A DNA stretch of 64,000 nucleotides from Diphasiastrum complanatum (lineage: Eukaryota > Streptophyta > Lycopodiopsida > Lycopodiales > Lycopodiaceae), in contig CM055100.1 in assembly GCA_029204225.1 (NCBI GenBank), positions 31,534,089-31,598,088 on the forward strand, read 5' to 3'. Shown in pieces: positions 1 through 9,507 of the stretch. How positions within the stretch are numbered: the first letter of the stretch is position 1; each line of letters opens with the position of its first letter. The notes under the pieces are model-generated. The model was not told the DNA's origin. It searched no databases and worked only from the letters and a program-made list of their open reading frames with translations. A program made the translations under genes and the position numbers.

Positions 1-558
1 CAGTAAAGAAGCTTTATGAATCTAAGTCTAAATCTACAGTTCTAACTCTTAGGAGACAAATCTTTTCTTATATGCAAAAGAAGGATGAAAGTGCCCATGC
101 TTTTGTTTTGAGGGTTAAAGCATTCAATGATGAGCTAGCATGTATTGATGAAAGCATTAAGGAGATAGAACCTGTTCAAGTTGTTCTTAATGGCTTGTTG
201 GATTATCATGCTAATCTTGTTCAAAGTTTTGCTATTCAAACAAAAAAGAAGTATGGTGAATTCTCAAGAGATTTTGGTGAATGAGGAGTTTAGGCTTCAA
301 TCAAGAGGTGGATCTACATCTACATCTCAAGTTAATGGAGAGGAGGCTATGTTCATCAAAGGAAAATTCAAGGGCAAAGGCAAAGGCAAATGGTCAAAGG
401 ATCAAGATCAAGATGAACCTTTCTCTTTTGTTGGTAAGAAAAAAGAAAGGTCAAATTTAAAGTGCTTCTATTGTGGAATCAAAGGGCATTTTGCTAGTGA
501 TTTCCACAAGAAGAAGAGATATCAAGGTGAGAAACAAACCAATCTTACTATTGATTAA
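1..558 (+). pseudogene. gag: C1 gag (UBN2-type capsid and broken zinc knuckle)
   Basis: The first codons (KKLYESKSKS, then LTLRRQIFSYM) are the middle of a UBN2/copia capsid domain; the N-terminal part lies outside the window. A frameshift around 240-280 moves the reading from one frame to the next, and a lysine/glycine-rich linker (GKFKGKGKGK) follows. The nucleocapsid zinc knuckle at 463-504 reads C-X2-C-X4-H-X4-F: the last cysteine has become phenylalanine (TTC), so it could not hold zinc normally. A TAA at 556-558 separates it from protease in the same frame. The role in the family is to form the virus-like particle and bind the RNA. Confidence 0.8.
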
Positions 559-1023
559 GATGGTGTTGATAAACAAATCTCAAATGATGCTTTTGTTATG
601 TCATCTTTTTTATTGGCTAATCATGGAGACATTGATCCTTGGTGGATTGATAGTGGAGCTACATCACATATGACATATCATGAAGAGTATTACTCATCTT
701 TGAAGGCATTTGAAGGTGACAAGAAGTTGATCTACACGACCAATGATGGTGAGTGTGCAACCAAAGGGATTGGCACAATTCCTATTTCCCTTTCTATTAG
801 TAGGAATGTGAATTTGAGAGATGTTTTGTTCATTCCTTCCATTACTAAAAACCTTATTAGTGTGAGTCAATTACTTGTTAAGGGATTCAAGGTGGAGTTT
901 GTTGGTGATGCTTCTTTGATCAAAAGAGAAGATGAATTGATTGCAAAAGGAAAAAGACAAGGTAAATTGTTCAAATTTGATGATTGTGTTGTTGCTAACC
1001 AAGTTGCTAACCTAAATCTCTAA
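559..1023 (+). pseudogene. C1 aspartic protease
   Basis: The stretch WWIDSGATSHMT, starting near 640, holds the copia aspartic-protease active site D-S-G, and the downstream NLRDVLFIPSITKNLISV (about 813-866) is the usual second conserved block. The active-site aspartate is intact. It is in the same frame as the preceding gag block and separated from it only by TAA at 556-558. It ends at 1021-1023 without the WHxRLGH-type pre-integrase motif, which appears to have been lost by a small deletion before the integrase zinc finger. In an active element it would cleave the Gag-Pol polyprotein. Confidence 0.8.
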
Positions 1024-1025
1024 CA

Positions 1026-1793
1026 AGTTTGAATCATGTTTGTGAGCAATGTGCTTTATCTAAGTCACATAGGTTACCTTACAAGAAATCTACATCAAGA
1101 TCAAGAAAGCCTTTCCAACTTATGAATTTAGATATTTATGGTGTTACTACAATTAGCAATGGACTCGGTGCTAAGATGCATGTGACTTTCATTGATGACT
1201 TTAGTATATTTTGTTGGGTCTATCTACTAAAGAGCAAAGATGAAGTGTTTGATGTCTTTGTCAAGTTCAAGATTGCAAGGGAGGTTCAATTTTCTACAAA
1301 GATCAAGTGCTTGAGGAGTGACAATGATGGTGAGTATATTTCTACCAAGTTCAAGGCTTTTTGTGATGAGCATGGGATCAAGAGGGAGTACACAAGACCA
1401 GGGACACCACAACAAAATGGAGTGGTCGAGAGGAAGAATAGAACTTTGTGTGAAGGTGCCAAAGCCATGAGGTTAGGTGTTAATCTTCCTAAATCTTTTT
1501 GGGATTAAGCTTTGTTGTGTGCTAATTTTCTATGCAATAGGTGGCCAAGTGCAATATTGGATAGAAAAACCTCTTTTGAGATATTGTTTGGAAGAAGGCC
1601 GAGTGTCAACTTTTTCAAAACTTTTGGATGTATTTGTTATATCAACATCACTCTTGATGATAGAACCAAGGAGGTTCCATCTTCAAAGAAAGGTGTGTTT
1701 GTTGGCTATAGTGAGGTAAGGAAGGCTTACAAAGTTTACATTCCTTCAACAACAAAAGTGGTCATTGAAAGAGATGTAATTTTTGATGAATGA
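1026..1793 (+). pseudogene. C1 integrase
   Basis: Zinc-finger remnant CEQCALSKSHRLP at about 1041-1080, then the rve core: first acidic residue in NLDIYG (near 1125), second in LRSDNDGEY (near 1316), and glutamate in GVVERKNRT (near 1422). All three DDE positions are present. The reading continues past a TAA at 1506-1508 in the same frame (ANFLCNRWPS, then GCICYIN and GVFVGYS), the normal C-terminal end of copia integrase. One stop therefore splits an otherwise continuous integrase of about 255 residues. It would insert the cDNA in the nucleus. Confidence 0.85.
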
Positions 1794-1799
1794 AGGTTT

Positions 1800-2450
1800 C
1801 CCAAAGATTCTTCAAGTGGTGGTGTGGACATTGGATATAACATTCTTGATGTTGATGATGAGATTGATGCTATTTTACTTTTTGATGTTAAAGGGCCTAC
1901 TTCAAATCAAAAACCAAGGAGGACATCAAGAGAAAGGCAAAAACCTTTGAGACTCACTGATGATGAAAAAGGTAAGCAAGTTGTTGGTAATACAAACTAT
2001 GCTTTTTTAACCTCTTTTGATGAACCTACATGTGTAGATGAAGAAGGAACAAAGAGGAGTGGATCCAAGCAATGGATCTTGAGTATCAAGCTCTTATGAA
2101 GAATGAAACATGGAGATTGTTGGAACTTCCAAAGGACAAGAAGGCTATCGGATGCAAATGGATCTCCAAAGTGAAGACAAACCAAGATGGATCAATCAAC
2201 AAGTACAAGGCAAGGTTAATGGCAAAAGGATATGCACAAGAGTATGGAATTGACTATGATGAGACCTTTGTGGCAAAGATGGTGAGCATTAGAGTCATTA
2301 TTTCACTTGCTACACTTTTTGGATGGGATCTATGAATATTGGATATCACAAATGCATTCTTGAATGGGGATCTTGAGGAGGACGTGTTTATGGAACAACA
2401 CGAGGGCTACATTTCACATGGCAAGCCAAATCATGTCATATTTTGTAAAT
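1800..2450 (+). pseudogene. C1 reverse transcriptase, N-terminal part only
   Basis: An acidic linker (1824-2040) is followed, after a frameshift near 2050, by the copia RT start (NETWRLLELPKDKKAIGCKW, 2102-2161), KARLMAKGYAQEYGIDYDETF (about 2205-2270) and LDITNAFLNGD (about 2340). The text stops around 2446 at HVIFCK, before YGLKQ and the YVDD catalytic motif. The palm active site and the whole RNase H are missing. Confidence 0.8.
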
Positions 2451-2462
2451 AATGAGATACCA

Positions 2463-3159
2463 TTTGGGATCCGGTGTGAAAAATACAGATCCTAAGTGGA
2501 TCTAAACTCCAAGATCATTGGCTTGAATGCTTGCACTCCAAACTACATAAGCTAGGAATTGGCAACACATTCTATGCTACCTAGAATGCAAAGAACTTGA
2601 TCAAAAAGCATTTATCACAAATGGAAACTTCCATAAACATCAAGTGCGGCCCAAAATAGCATTATACAGTCCATAATACATCAGCCTACCACTTTTGGAA
2701 AGCACCTAAGATCATACACAATAGCTTGAAGACAATACACACAACAATGCTCTCAATGGAGGAAGAAACAATGACAATGATCTATTGATCTCAATGAAGC
2801 ATACAAAAGGTTTCTCCAACCTGTTCTCCACGACTTCCCTACTATTTATGGATGAGGAAGATGACTCTCTCTCCTCTCTCTAGAAGGTACTTGACCCTAG
2901 ATATTCCCTATATAGAAAAAATAGCTAAAAATGGCTTATATGACCAAAATACATCAAAATGGTCTCATTTTGAAGGGTATGAAGTTTGACACTTCATCAT
3001 ACTGAAAAAATACAGTAAATAAAAACATTGTGGCCTGGTTCACACGTGCGAAACTCCAGAACCAAAACTATTTACAATTTTAGCCAATTTAGGCCTCAAA
3101 CTAGCTAGGAAATGTTGACAATTTTCACATCCGGATCTATATCTCATAATTTCCCAACA
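2463..3159 (-). repeat. Candidate solo LTR with imperfect 5-bp target duplication
   Basis: On the minus strand the unit begins TGTTGGGAAATTATGAG at 3159 and ends GGATCCCAAA at 2463, giving near-complementary ends TGTTGGGA/TCCCAAA. TACCA (2458-2462) and TACCT (3160-3164) flank it, four of five bases identical as expected for a decayed LTR-retrotransposon TSD. A minus-strand TATA-like run (TATATAGGG, near 2910) lies inside. No internal domain is attached, so a solo LTR is the simplest reading. The ORF at 3137-3337 on the minus strand crosses the edge and I do not recognise it. Family unknown. Confidence 0.5.
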
Positions 3160-3845
3160 TACCTTGAACAAATAACCAATGGCTTTCTTTGTTAGTATTA
3201 CCATTATAGTAATCACTAACTATCAGTCTACATATCATTCTCGCACAAGAAATCCCCTTTGGAATCATTGATGTCCCATACCACCAGTTTTTCCTCAAGA
3301 ATTTTTTGCTTCTAGATTTGTTTACCAAAAATGTCAAAAAGACTATATGGCTATCCTATACCTGAAAATAGGATTAGATTCACTAAAGAAACCTTAAGTT
3401 TCTAAGTGTCAAAGCTTTAGTATTTTTGTTTTCCTTGAATTTTTTTAGATTGTTGCATTTTTGAGCTAAGTTTCACACAATATGCATATTTGAACAAAGT
3501 TTCGCACAGTTCGTATTTATCGCATTTATCAAAAAACTGACACAAGGCCAAAATATGATTTAGAACATATTCCCGTGGACTTTCGGCTTTTTCACATTTT
3601 GTTAAAACACGACGCTTAGTTCAAAATGACTTGGCATATATTTTTTTGCCTACCTTTGGCTTTCTCGCATTTTTGAAAAATGCGACACTTAGTCCTAAAT
3701 GACCGTGTTTTTCACAAACACAACTTCTTCTTCTCATTTTTTGCAAAATGGAACCAAGGCGTGGACACACAATACAAGCAACTAAATACATAGAAACGAT
3801 GGAGGAAAGCGACGTTGTGCACCGGAATCAATTAGAATTAGCATA
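3160..3845. other. Non-coding AT-rich stretch with hairpin motif
   Basis: No protein domain recognised. It is rich in T runs and contains a perfect 10-bp inverted repeat with a single central base at 3665-3685 (arms TCGCATTTTT and its complement). The wording (CGCATTTTT, GCGACACTTAG) resembles pieces of the U3 regions of LTRs elsewhere in the window (6838-7070, 35520-35560), so this may be a decayed LTR. Confidence 0.35.
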
Positions 3846-4417
3846 ATGTGTTCTTTTGATTACTATAGTTTAGATTAGTCATCTCTTATGTAGATTAGAC
3901 TAATCATGTCTCTTCGTTCCTATATACAGGGTCAATGTGGGAGAAAATTATATACAATCATAGTGTGACTAATAGAGAAGTAACAAGCAGTAGCTAGTTA
4001 CAAGATACAGAAATTAGCAGTAGCTAGTTTTGCTCGTGAGAGAGAACACCTCTCTTGTGTCGACGCACTGATCTGAAAAATAGACAATGATCAAAGTTCT
4101 GTTGCAAACTTGATTTTGATAATAGATGAGTTGCAGCATTCTGCTTATCGTGTGCAATCTGTGAATGGTTTGTGATATTTGTTTGTAGTAGATATTACTT
4201 CCTCTATTTTCTCAATTATTGATTGCTGATTAAAACATTATCTACTATTCATAAATTAATATCAGATCTGTAGTGTCAGTCTATAGTTGATTGTAGTATG
4301 AAGTAGTAGCTACAACTACATAGATCGACTCTATCTGAGTGCTTCATCGGGAATTTCCAAAGAGAGATTCCAAGGTTTCCATCAGTGGGATCAGAACGAT
4401 TGACCAGTTCCATCAAT
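3846..4417 (+). repeat. C2 5' LTR (left edge approximate)
   Basis: It is placed because it sits directly 5' of the PBS. It has a TATA-like sequence CCTATATACAGG around 3920 and a T-rich U5. The left edge was set at a TG (TGTGTTC) near 3846, which is a guess. There is no second LTR to compare with. Confidence 0.55.
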
Positions 4418-4429
4418 GGTATCAGAGCC
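4418..4429 (+). promoter_or_regulatory. C2 primer-binding site for initiator tRNA-Met
   Basis: TGGTATCAGAGC is exactly complementary to the 3' end of plant initiator tRNA-Met, the usual minus-strand primer of copia elements. It fixes the end of the 5' LTR. Confidence 0.9.
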
Positions 4430-4443
4430 TGGTTACTCAAACT

Positions 4444-5345
4444 ATGGCCTTTGTCAACAGCATCCAATAAAAAATATGCATAGTTCTTGAGGCAGACGAA
4501 TCAAATTTCTTGGCCTGGAAAGTGAAGACTTCTCTCATATTGAGAGGAGAGGCTTTATGGCCCTAGTCAAATGACACCAAAGAGATGCCTGCCAGCACAT
4601 GCAAAGAAGTTTGCAAGTGAAATGAGAAGAATGACAAAGTAGATAGCTATCACATCTTCTTCCATCGTAGACAACATCACCCTTGATCTTGTATCTATCT
4701 CTAACGCAAGAGAGATGTGGGATGCACTTATTACCATGTTTCAGACCAAGTCACGCAATCAAATCATGCATTTGGAAGATCAGCTTACCTATCTACGATG
4801 GGATGGCAAAGATCTCACAATCTTCATCAAGAAGATGAATAACCTATTCTTGTCTTTACACAACGTCGGAACAGAACACACAGTCTCACAAGAGAAGCAG
4901 CTCACGTACCTTCTACGCTCTCTACCAAGTTGTTCCAGACAACCAGGACTCTATTGGCCAAAGATCCTGACATGACTTTCGAGAAGGCTATCATTGACAT
5001 CAAAGAAGAAGTGGAGGCTTAAGAGCACTACAATGACAAAAATGAGTCAGATCAAGATCTCTACAACAACAAAGATCAGCCAAAGAAAAAGCCTCAACCT
5101 AAGAGAGAGTCAGGTAGAAGACAAGATCAGAGTCAGCAGAAAGAAGGAGAACAAGAAGGAAGGTGGAAAGAGAGGAGAAAACACAAGCAGCAAGACAGTG
5201 ACAAGAAGACTTGTGTTAAATGCAGATGTGACAACCACACTGTGGACAAATGCTAGTTGAATCCAAAGATAGAGTGTGTACACTGTCATAAAAAGGGTCA
5301 TCCAACCATGGATTGCTATCAGAATCCAAAGAACAAGAAGACACA
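4444..5345 (+). pseudogene. gag: C2 gag with two adjacent zinc knuckles
   Basis: A start codon at 4444 lies 15 bp after the PBS. The UBN2 capsid is recognisable (ESNFLAWKVKTSLILRGEALW near 4497-4560; EMWDALITMFQTKSRNQIMHLED at 4709-4780) but interrupted by stops and frameshifts. A lysine-rich linker leads to two CX2CX4HX4C knuckles: C-V-K-C at about 5212 and C-V-H-C at about 5275, separated by a TAG and a few residues. Both keep all four zinc ligands. Copia gag usually carries one knuckle, so the pair is worth noting. Confidence 0.8.
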
Positions 5346-5880
5346 AAAAATGAAGGATACCTCTAACAACTCATCATACATGGAGGAGCCAGAATCCTTG
5401 AAGATGGTTGAAGAAAGAGCCAATCAAAATCCATCCACTTATCTGTGTACTGATCTGTGTGCTAGATCACAGGCCGATCTGCAAAAAGTAGTTCTTGACT
5501 CAAGTGCTACATCACATTTTGTGATAGCAAGACAGATGATAGATGACTTTCACAGACAGATTCCTCCAGATATATCATTCTAGGAGATGGATTGTGACAT
5601 GAAGTGAGCGGAACCGGAGTGCTATGGCTGAACACCAATGGCAGAGACATAAGACTAGATGATGTCCTATATGTGCCTACACTACAGAAAGATCTAATAC
5701 AGACATATGTGTGACATTCACGGATGACTCATGCAATGTAGTAGAAGCCAGCTCCAATACCCTCATTACACAAGGCAAGCGCAAAGGCAACCTGTATCAC
5801 TTGAAGGTACGACTTCCTATAGAGAAAGCTCATTAGATCCATGAGCCTATGGACATTCTATGGCATAGGAGACTATGTCA
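5346..5880 (+). pseudogene. C2 protease
   Basis: VLDSSATSHFV at about 5490-5525 is the copia protease active site with D-S-S instead of D-S-G; the catalytic aspartate remains but the glycine is lost. The second block (DVLYVPTLQKDLI, about 5660-5700) is in another frame after a stop at 5581-5583. A WHRRL-like pre-integrase motif follows near 5860. No continuous reading frame remains. Confidence 0.7.
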
Positions 5881-6720
5881 TATGAACATAATGGCGCTAT
5901 GCAAAGCTAGCTAACATGGCATATTCACAAGTGTTAGCATCAAAGATGCAACTAGTTTGATATCCTGTGATGCATGCAACAAAGGAAAAATGTCACAAAC
6001 ACCCTTCACAAAGGACTTCTTTAGGACAACAGAACTCCTAGAGTTGATGCACTCGGACATGTGTCTCTTTTATGTGGTTTCTGTGGAGGTTTGCGATACC
6101 ACATCACCTGATAATTTTAGTAAGTTTGCAGTTGTCTACTTCATCCACAACAAGTCAGAGACACTTGACAAGTTTACAGAGTTTGTAAACTAGGTTAAGA
6201 AGTGGACTGAGAAGAAAGTAAAGTAGCTAAGAACCGCCAGGGGCGGAGAATATGTCTGCAACTGATTTGCTGATTTCTATAGCAGTCGCGACATCCTTCA
6301 CAAGAAGACTACAATGTATACACCACAACAAGTGGTGTTGCTGAGAGGAGAAATAGGTTTTTCATGGAAGCAACAAGATGCATGATGGCCTACTCAAAGG
6401 CATCAAGATCGTTATGGGCTGAAGTAATAGCTACAGCCACCTACCTGCAGAACAGGACTGGCAAATTTGGCATTCCTCAAAGGCATCAAGATCGTTATGG
6501 GCTGAAGCAGTAGTTACAGCCACCTACCTGCAAAACAAGATTGGCAAATCTGACATTCTTCACACTACCCAACATGAGGTCTGGTGGAGCAACAAGCCAA
6601 ATCTGGCTCATGTACGTATTCTCGGCGCAATTGAGAAGACAGGCAACGAAAGCTCGAAGCTTAAAAATCTTACTTAGTTTGATTCAGCTAATAGTATATA
6701 TTTACAAGTGTTTTCAAAAA
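5881..6720 (+). pseudogene. C2 integrase fragment with internal duplication
   Basis: The zinc-finger remnant CDACNKGKMSQTPF (5968-6008) is followed by ELMHSDMC (first acidic residue, about 6043-6063). The second catalytic block is altered: the Arg-Gly-Gly-Glu-Tyr-like sequence near 6235-6255 has lost the aspartate (TARGGEY). The region coding SLWAEVIATATYLQNRTG is present twice because of an 83-bp tandem duplication (6395-6560). The reading ends near 6690. Confidence 0.7.
6395..6560 (+). repeat. 83-bp tandem duplication inside C2 integrase
   Basis: CAAAGGCATCAAGATCG begins at 6395 and again at 6478, and both copies run on through CACCTACCTGCA to CTGGCAAAT with a few substitutions. Because 83 is not a multiple of three it also causes a frameshift. 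It is a local event in a dead element. Confidence 0.85.
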
Positions 6721-7120
6721 ATATCTTAAGAGCATTGAATGCTATTTATGCCAGTCTTTGTATAGGTACAAAGTAGGTAACTGCCCTTGGGATATTAAGC
6801 TATCCAATTGTTTTAGGGTTGATGATAGTTTGGCGAAGCCGATCTGCCACTGTTATGAAAAACCCAAAAGTGCCTTTGAACATAAAAAGCATGTAAATCC
6901 CGAAGGTATGTCTGAAATGGATTTCAAGGCATTTTGGGTACTATGTCTCATTTTTTCCAAAGGTGTGAAAAATGCGAAGAGGGCAAAAAAGACAAAGGTG
7001 TCTAAAAATGTTTTAAGGCAAAAAACGAAGTTTGCGAAAAATGTGAAGGTCCAAAATATGTAGTCAGCCTTTGGCTGTTATCATGATGCTCATTACTTGA
7101 ATGATTGTTAAGGCTGAGCA
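6721..7120 (-). repeat. C3 3' LTR (partial)
   Basis: On the minus strand it lies just after the polypurine tract, starting about TGCTCAGCC at 7120. It has a TATA-like GCATAAATAGC (minus) near 6745. The left boundary is where C2 integrase text stops. Repeated wording such as TTCGCATTTTTCACACC recalls the U3 regions of other LTRs here. Confidence 0.55.
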
Positions 7121-7131
7121 TTAAAATCTAA

Positions 7132-7144
7132 TACTCCCCCTTAA
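7132..7144 (-). promoter_or_regulatory. C3 polypurine tract
   Basis: Reverse complement reads TTAAGGGGGAGT, the plus-strand primer of copia elements. It sits between the end of RNase H and the 3' LTR. Confidence 0.8.
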
Positions 7145-7870
7145 TGTGGATCCTGAAAAGCTTGATCTTCAGATTTAACATATCGTTAAATTTGAGATGA
7201 TGCTCTTTTGATAGAGCCTTTGTGAAGTAATCTGCTACCATGTATTTTGTCCTGTAGAAAACCAATGCTACTTCCTTGCTATGCACTTTCTCTCTAAGTT
7301 AATGATACTTAATTTCAATATGTTTGCTTTGAGAGTGAAATCTCGGATTGAGAGATAGCGCTATTGTGCTTTGATTGTCACAATATATTGTTGTAGGAAG
7401 TGTTTGTGCAAGGTTGATGTCTTGCTTTAGCCAGATCGTCTCTTTGGTTGCATTTGTGACACTTATGTATTCGGATTCCGTTGATGATAATGCAACTGAG
7501 GTCTGCTTCCGGCTGTTCCATGAGATTGGGCCTTGGTTGTATAAAAATACAAATTCAGAAGTTGATTTTCTGGTATCGATATCTCCTGCCCAATCCACAT
7601 TTGTGTAGGCTCTAAGGATGTTGGCAGTTTGGCTGCCTCCATAGCAGATGCTGAGAGTTTTTGTTGCTTGGATGTACTTCATGACCTTTCTTAGTGCTTT
7701 CCAGTGAGTTAGGTCTAGATTTGACAAGAACTGGCTAAGTGTACTGATTGAATATGCAAGGTCTGGTTGCATGCAGATCATTGCGTACATCAGTGAGCCG
7801 ATGATGGATTGAAACGGGTAGAACTTTATTTCTTCCTTTTCTGCCTCAATTTGAAGAGACTATTCCTTTG
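7145..7870 (-). pseudogene. C3 RNase H
   Basis: The best frame (7790-7299) has MQPDLAYSISTLSQFLSN, WKALRKVMKYIQATK, NVDWAGDIDTRKSTSEFVF, PISWNSRKQTSVALSSTESE and TIYCDNQSTIALSLNPRFHS, the full copia RNase H series. The first acidic residue sits in VDWAGD, the glutamate in STESEY and the later aspartate in CDNQS. The tail to 7145 is broken. It would degrade the RNA strand of the RNA-DNA hybrid. Confidence 0.85.
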
Positions 7871-8770
7871 ATGGTTTTAGTCCAGGGTTAAGTGGAAAGT
7901 GACTTGGTTTGTAATTGGCCATTTCATACTTTTTCAACATGCTGTTGAGATATCATTGCTAACTGATGAAAATCAGTCTGCTGAGTCGATCTCGTTGGAT
8001 TTGTATTCCGAGACAATAGTGGGTCATCTTGTATTCATGGGCCAACATATATTTTGTTTCCTTTATCAGATTCAAATCGTTACTGAATAGGAGTGTATCA
8101 TCTACATAGAGAGTGATGATGATGAAGTAATCTGATACAAACTTGAAGTAGACATTCAAGTCTATCGAGTTTGGAATAAACCATTCTCGATTAGAAATGT
8201 GTTATTTTCTAGACCCAAGCTCTGGGTGATTGTTTTAGCCCATAGAGTGCCTTGTGGATTTTGCATAAAAGGTGCTGTTGCTTGCCATTGAGTTTGTATC
8301 CTTTTGGCTGCTCATATAGAGTTTCTCTTTGATGGTTCCGTTGAAGAAAGCTATCTAGACATCGATCTGGTGGACTTCAAGGTCTGATGCGGCTGCAAAT
8401 CTGGGCTGAAGGTTTCAGAATAATCCAGATCTGAAATCTGGGAGTAGCCTTTGGTGACTTGCCTAGACTTGTAGCGATTTAGCTTTCCTTCAGCATCATA
8501 CTTCGCATTGAATATTCATTTGTATGGAATCGCTTTTTGGTCCTTTGGCAGCTCAGTGATTGTCCATGTTTAATTCTCTATTAGAGAATCGAATTCGATG
8601 TCCATCGCTGCTTTCCACTAGTCAACATCAGGAGTAGACATAGCCTCAAAAATAGTTGTTGGTTCCTATACGAAGTAGCAGGTCGGATCATCCATAAATC
8701 TGGAGTAGACATAGCCTCAGAAACAGTTGTTGGTTCCTATATGAAGTAGCAGGCAGTCTGGACCTGTTTG
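7871..8770 (-). pseudogene. C3 reverse transcriptase
   Basis: On the minus strand: ENxTWTITELPKDQKAI (about 8590-8540), YDAEGKLNRYKSR and KGYSQ with stops between, and the catalytic SLYVDDTLLFSND with YVDD coded at 8097-8108. The palm aspartates are intact but the gene has several frameshifts and stops (around 8180-8400). A 71-bp duplication lies at its N-terminal end. Confidence 0.8.
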
Positions 8771-8772
8771 AC
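8631..8772 (-). repeat. 71-bp tandem duplication in the C3 RT linker
   Basis: GGAGTAGACATAGCCTCA starts at 8631 and again at 8702, followed in both by GTTGTTGGTTCCTATA and GAAGTAGCAGG. It duplicates the linker coding for the EPTT-type motif before RT. Confidence 0.85.
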
Positions 8773-9034
8773 CTTTTGGGTTGAACTTCAGTCCTCTGAT
8801 GTAGGAGAGCAGATTCTTGGTCAGATTTGGAATGTGGAGGACGTTGGACAACAGCTTGCTTTCACCTCTCTAGAATTCAACTCTGAGTGTTCCTTCACCT
8901 TCGATTGAATGTGATGAATTGTTTCCAAGCTGCACAACTCGAGAGTGGGTGAATGACTTATAGTCTTTGAACCAGTCGTGATGGTGAGTCATGTGTTGAG
9001 TTGCTTTGGAGACTAGAAAAATCCATGGCTCTAT
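8773..9034 (-). pseudogene. C3 protease fragment, catalytic site lost
   Basis: SKATQHMTHHHDWFKDYKSF (about 9015-8950), NSSHSIEGEGTLRVEF (8920-8870) and NVLHIPNLTKNLLS (about 8840-8795) are copia protease blocks. Where D-S-G should be the text has V-S-K, so the catalytic aspartate is gone. After NLLS the text jumps to the integrase-RT linker, so the integrase gene is deleted. Confidence 0.75.
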
Positions 9035-9507
9035 ACACCAAGAAGAAAGATTATTCCAAGGGCAAAAATCAAGTGCAGCAGCAACAACAAAATCCTCACA
9101 CTCAAGGTGAGCATGGTGGATCACGCAAGAAGCTTTTCTGCAGATATTGCAAGAGAGCCAATCATGACATCAAGGAGTGACGTATCCGGATCTACAACGA
9201 GGCAAAGAAGCAACAACAATAGCAACCAGACTCCTCCAACGCGACACAATTCAAGGAGGAAGATACACACTTGTTAATGGCTTACAACAACAGCAACAAA
9301 AATTGTGATAGCTAGTACATGGATAGCAGCACTACCCAACACATGACCTCTCGCAAGAAATGGTTTACCTCGTATGCAGCTTATAACAGAGCAATTTATC
9401 TATCTCAGAGATTCAGGCACCATATGCGTGGAAGGCAAAGGAACAATGAGGATCACCTTCAACAATGATCTATCTATTTGTGTTCCTAACGTCCTTCATG
9501 TTTTTCA
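9035..9507 (+). pseudogene. C4 gag end and protease
   Basis: A glutamine-rich linker (QVQQQQQNPHTQ) leads to the zinc knuckle FCRYCKRANHDIKE at 9136-9180, where the fourth ligand codon is TGA, so the knuckle is truncated. The protease site reads DSSTTQHMTS near 9324 (D-S-S), then a frameshift leads to GTICVEGKGTMRITF (9416-9460) and CVPNVLHV. Stops at 9178-9180, 9220-9222 and 9313-9315. Confidence 0.75.

Larger units (their letters stand above)
1..2452 (+). mobile_element. Ty1/copia retrotransposon C1, truncated at both ends
   Basis: Domains run gag, protease, integrase, reverse transcriptase, the order that defines Ty1/copia (gypsy has integrase last). The window edge cuts the start of gag. 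On the right the RT breaks off shortly after the LDITNAFLNGD motif near 2340-2440, about 10 bp before a solo LTR. No LTR of its own is present. There are at least two frameshifts (near 250 and 2050) and two in-frame stops (556-558, 1506-1508), so the copy is dead. The body is still readable almost end to end, so it is moderately old rather than ancient. Confidence 0.9.
3846..6720 (+). mobile_element. Ty1/copia retrotransposon C2 with 5' LTR, truncated in integrase
   Basis: An LTR-like segment is followed by an exact tRNA-iMet primer-binding site at 4418-4429, then gag, protease and integrase on the same strand. The copy ends near 6700 in the middle of integrase, where a minus-strand LTR (C3) begins. 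RT, RNase H and the 3' LTR are absent. There are many stops and frameshifts and a tandem duplication inside integrase. The 5' edge is uncertain. Confidence 0.85.
6721..9034 (-). mobile_element. Ty1/copia retrotransposon C3, integrase deleted
   Basis: Read on the minus strand, a protease (9034-8790) is joined directly to the linker and RT (8770-7871), then RNase H (7870-7145), PPT (7132-7144) and the start of a 3' LTR (from about 7120 leftwards). The gag and the entire integrase are missing. Its left side abuts C2 and its right side meets C4 head to head at about 9034. Confidence 0.85.

Noticed and set aside
2453-2462. TGGTATCTC on minus as a primer-binding site
   Set aside because: Only seven leading bases fit the iMet PBS, and the first five are accounted for by the TACCA target duplication of the solo LTR.
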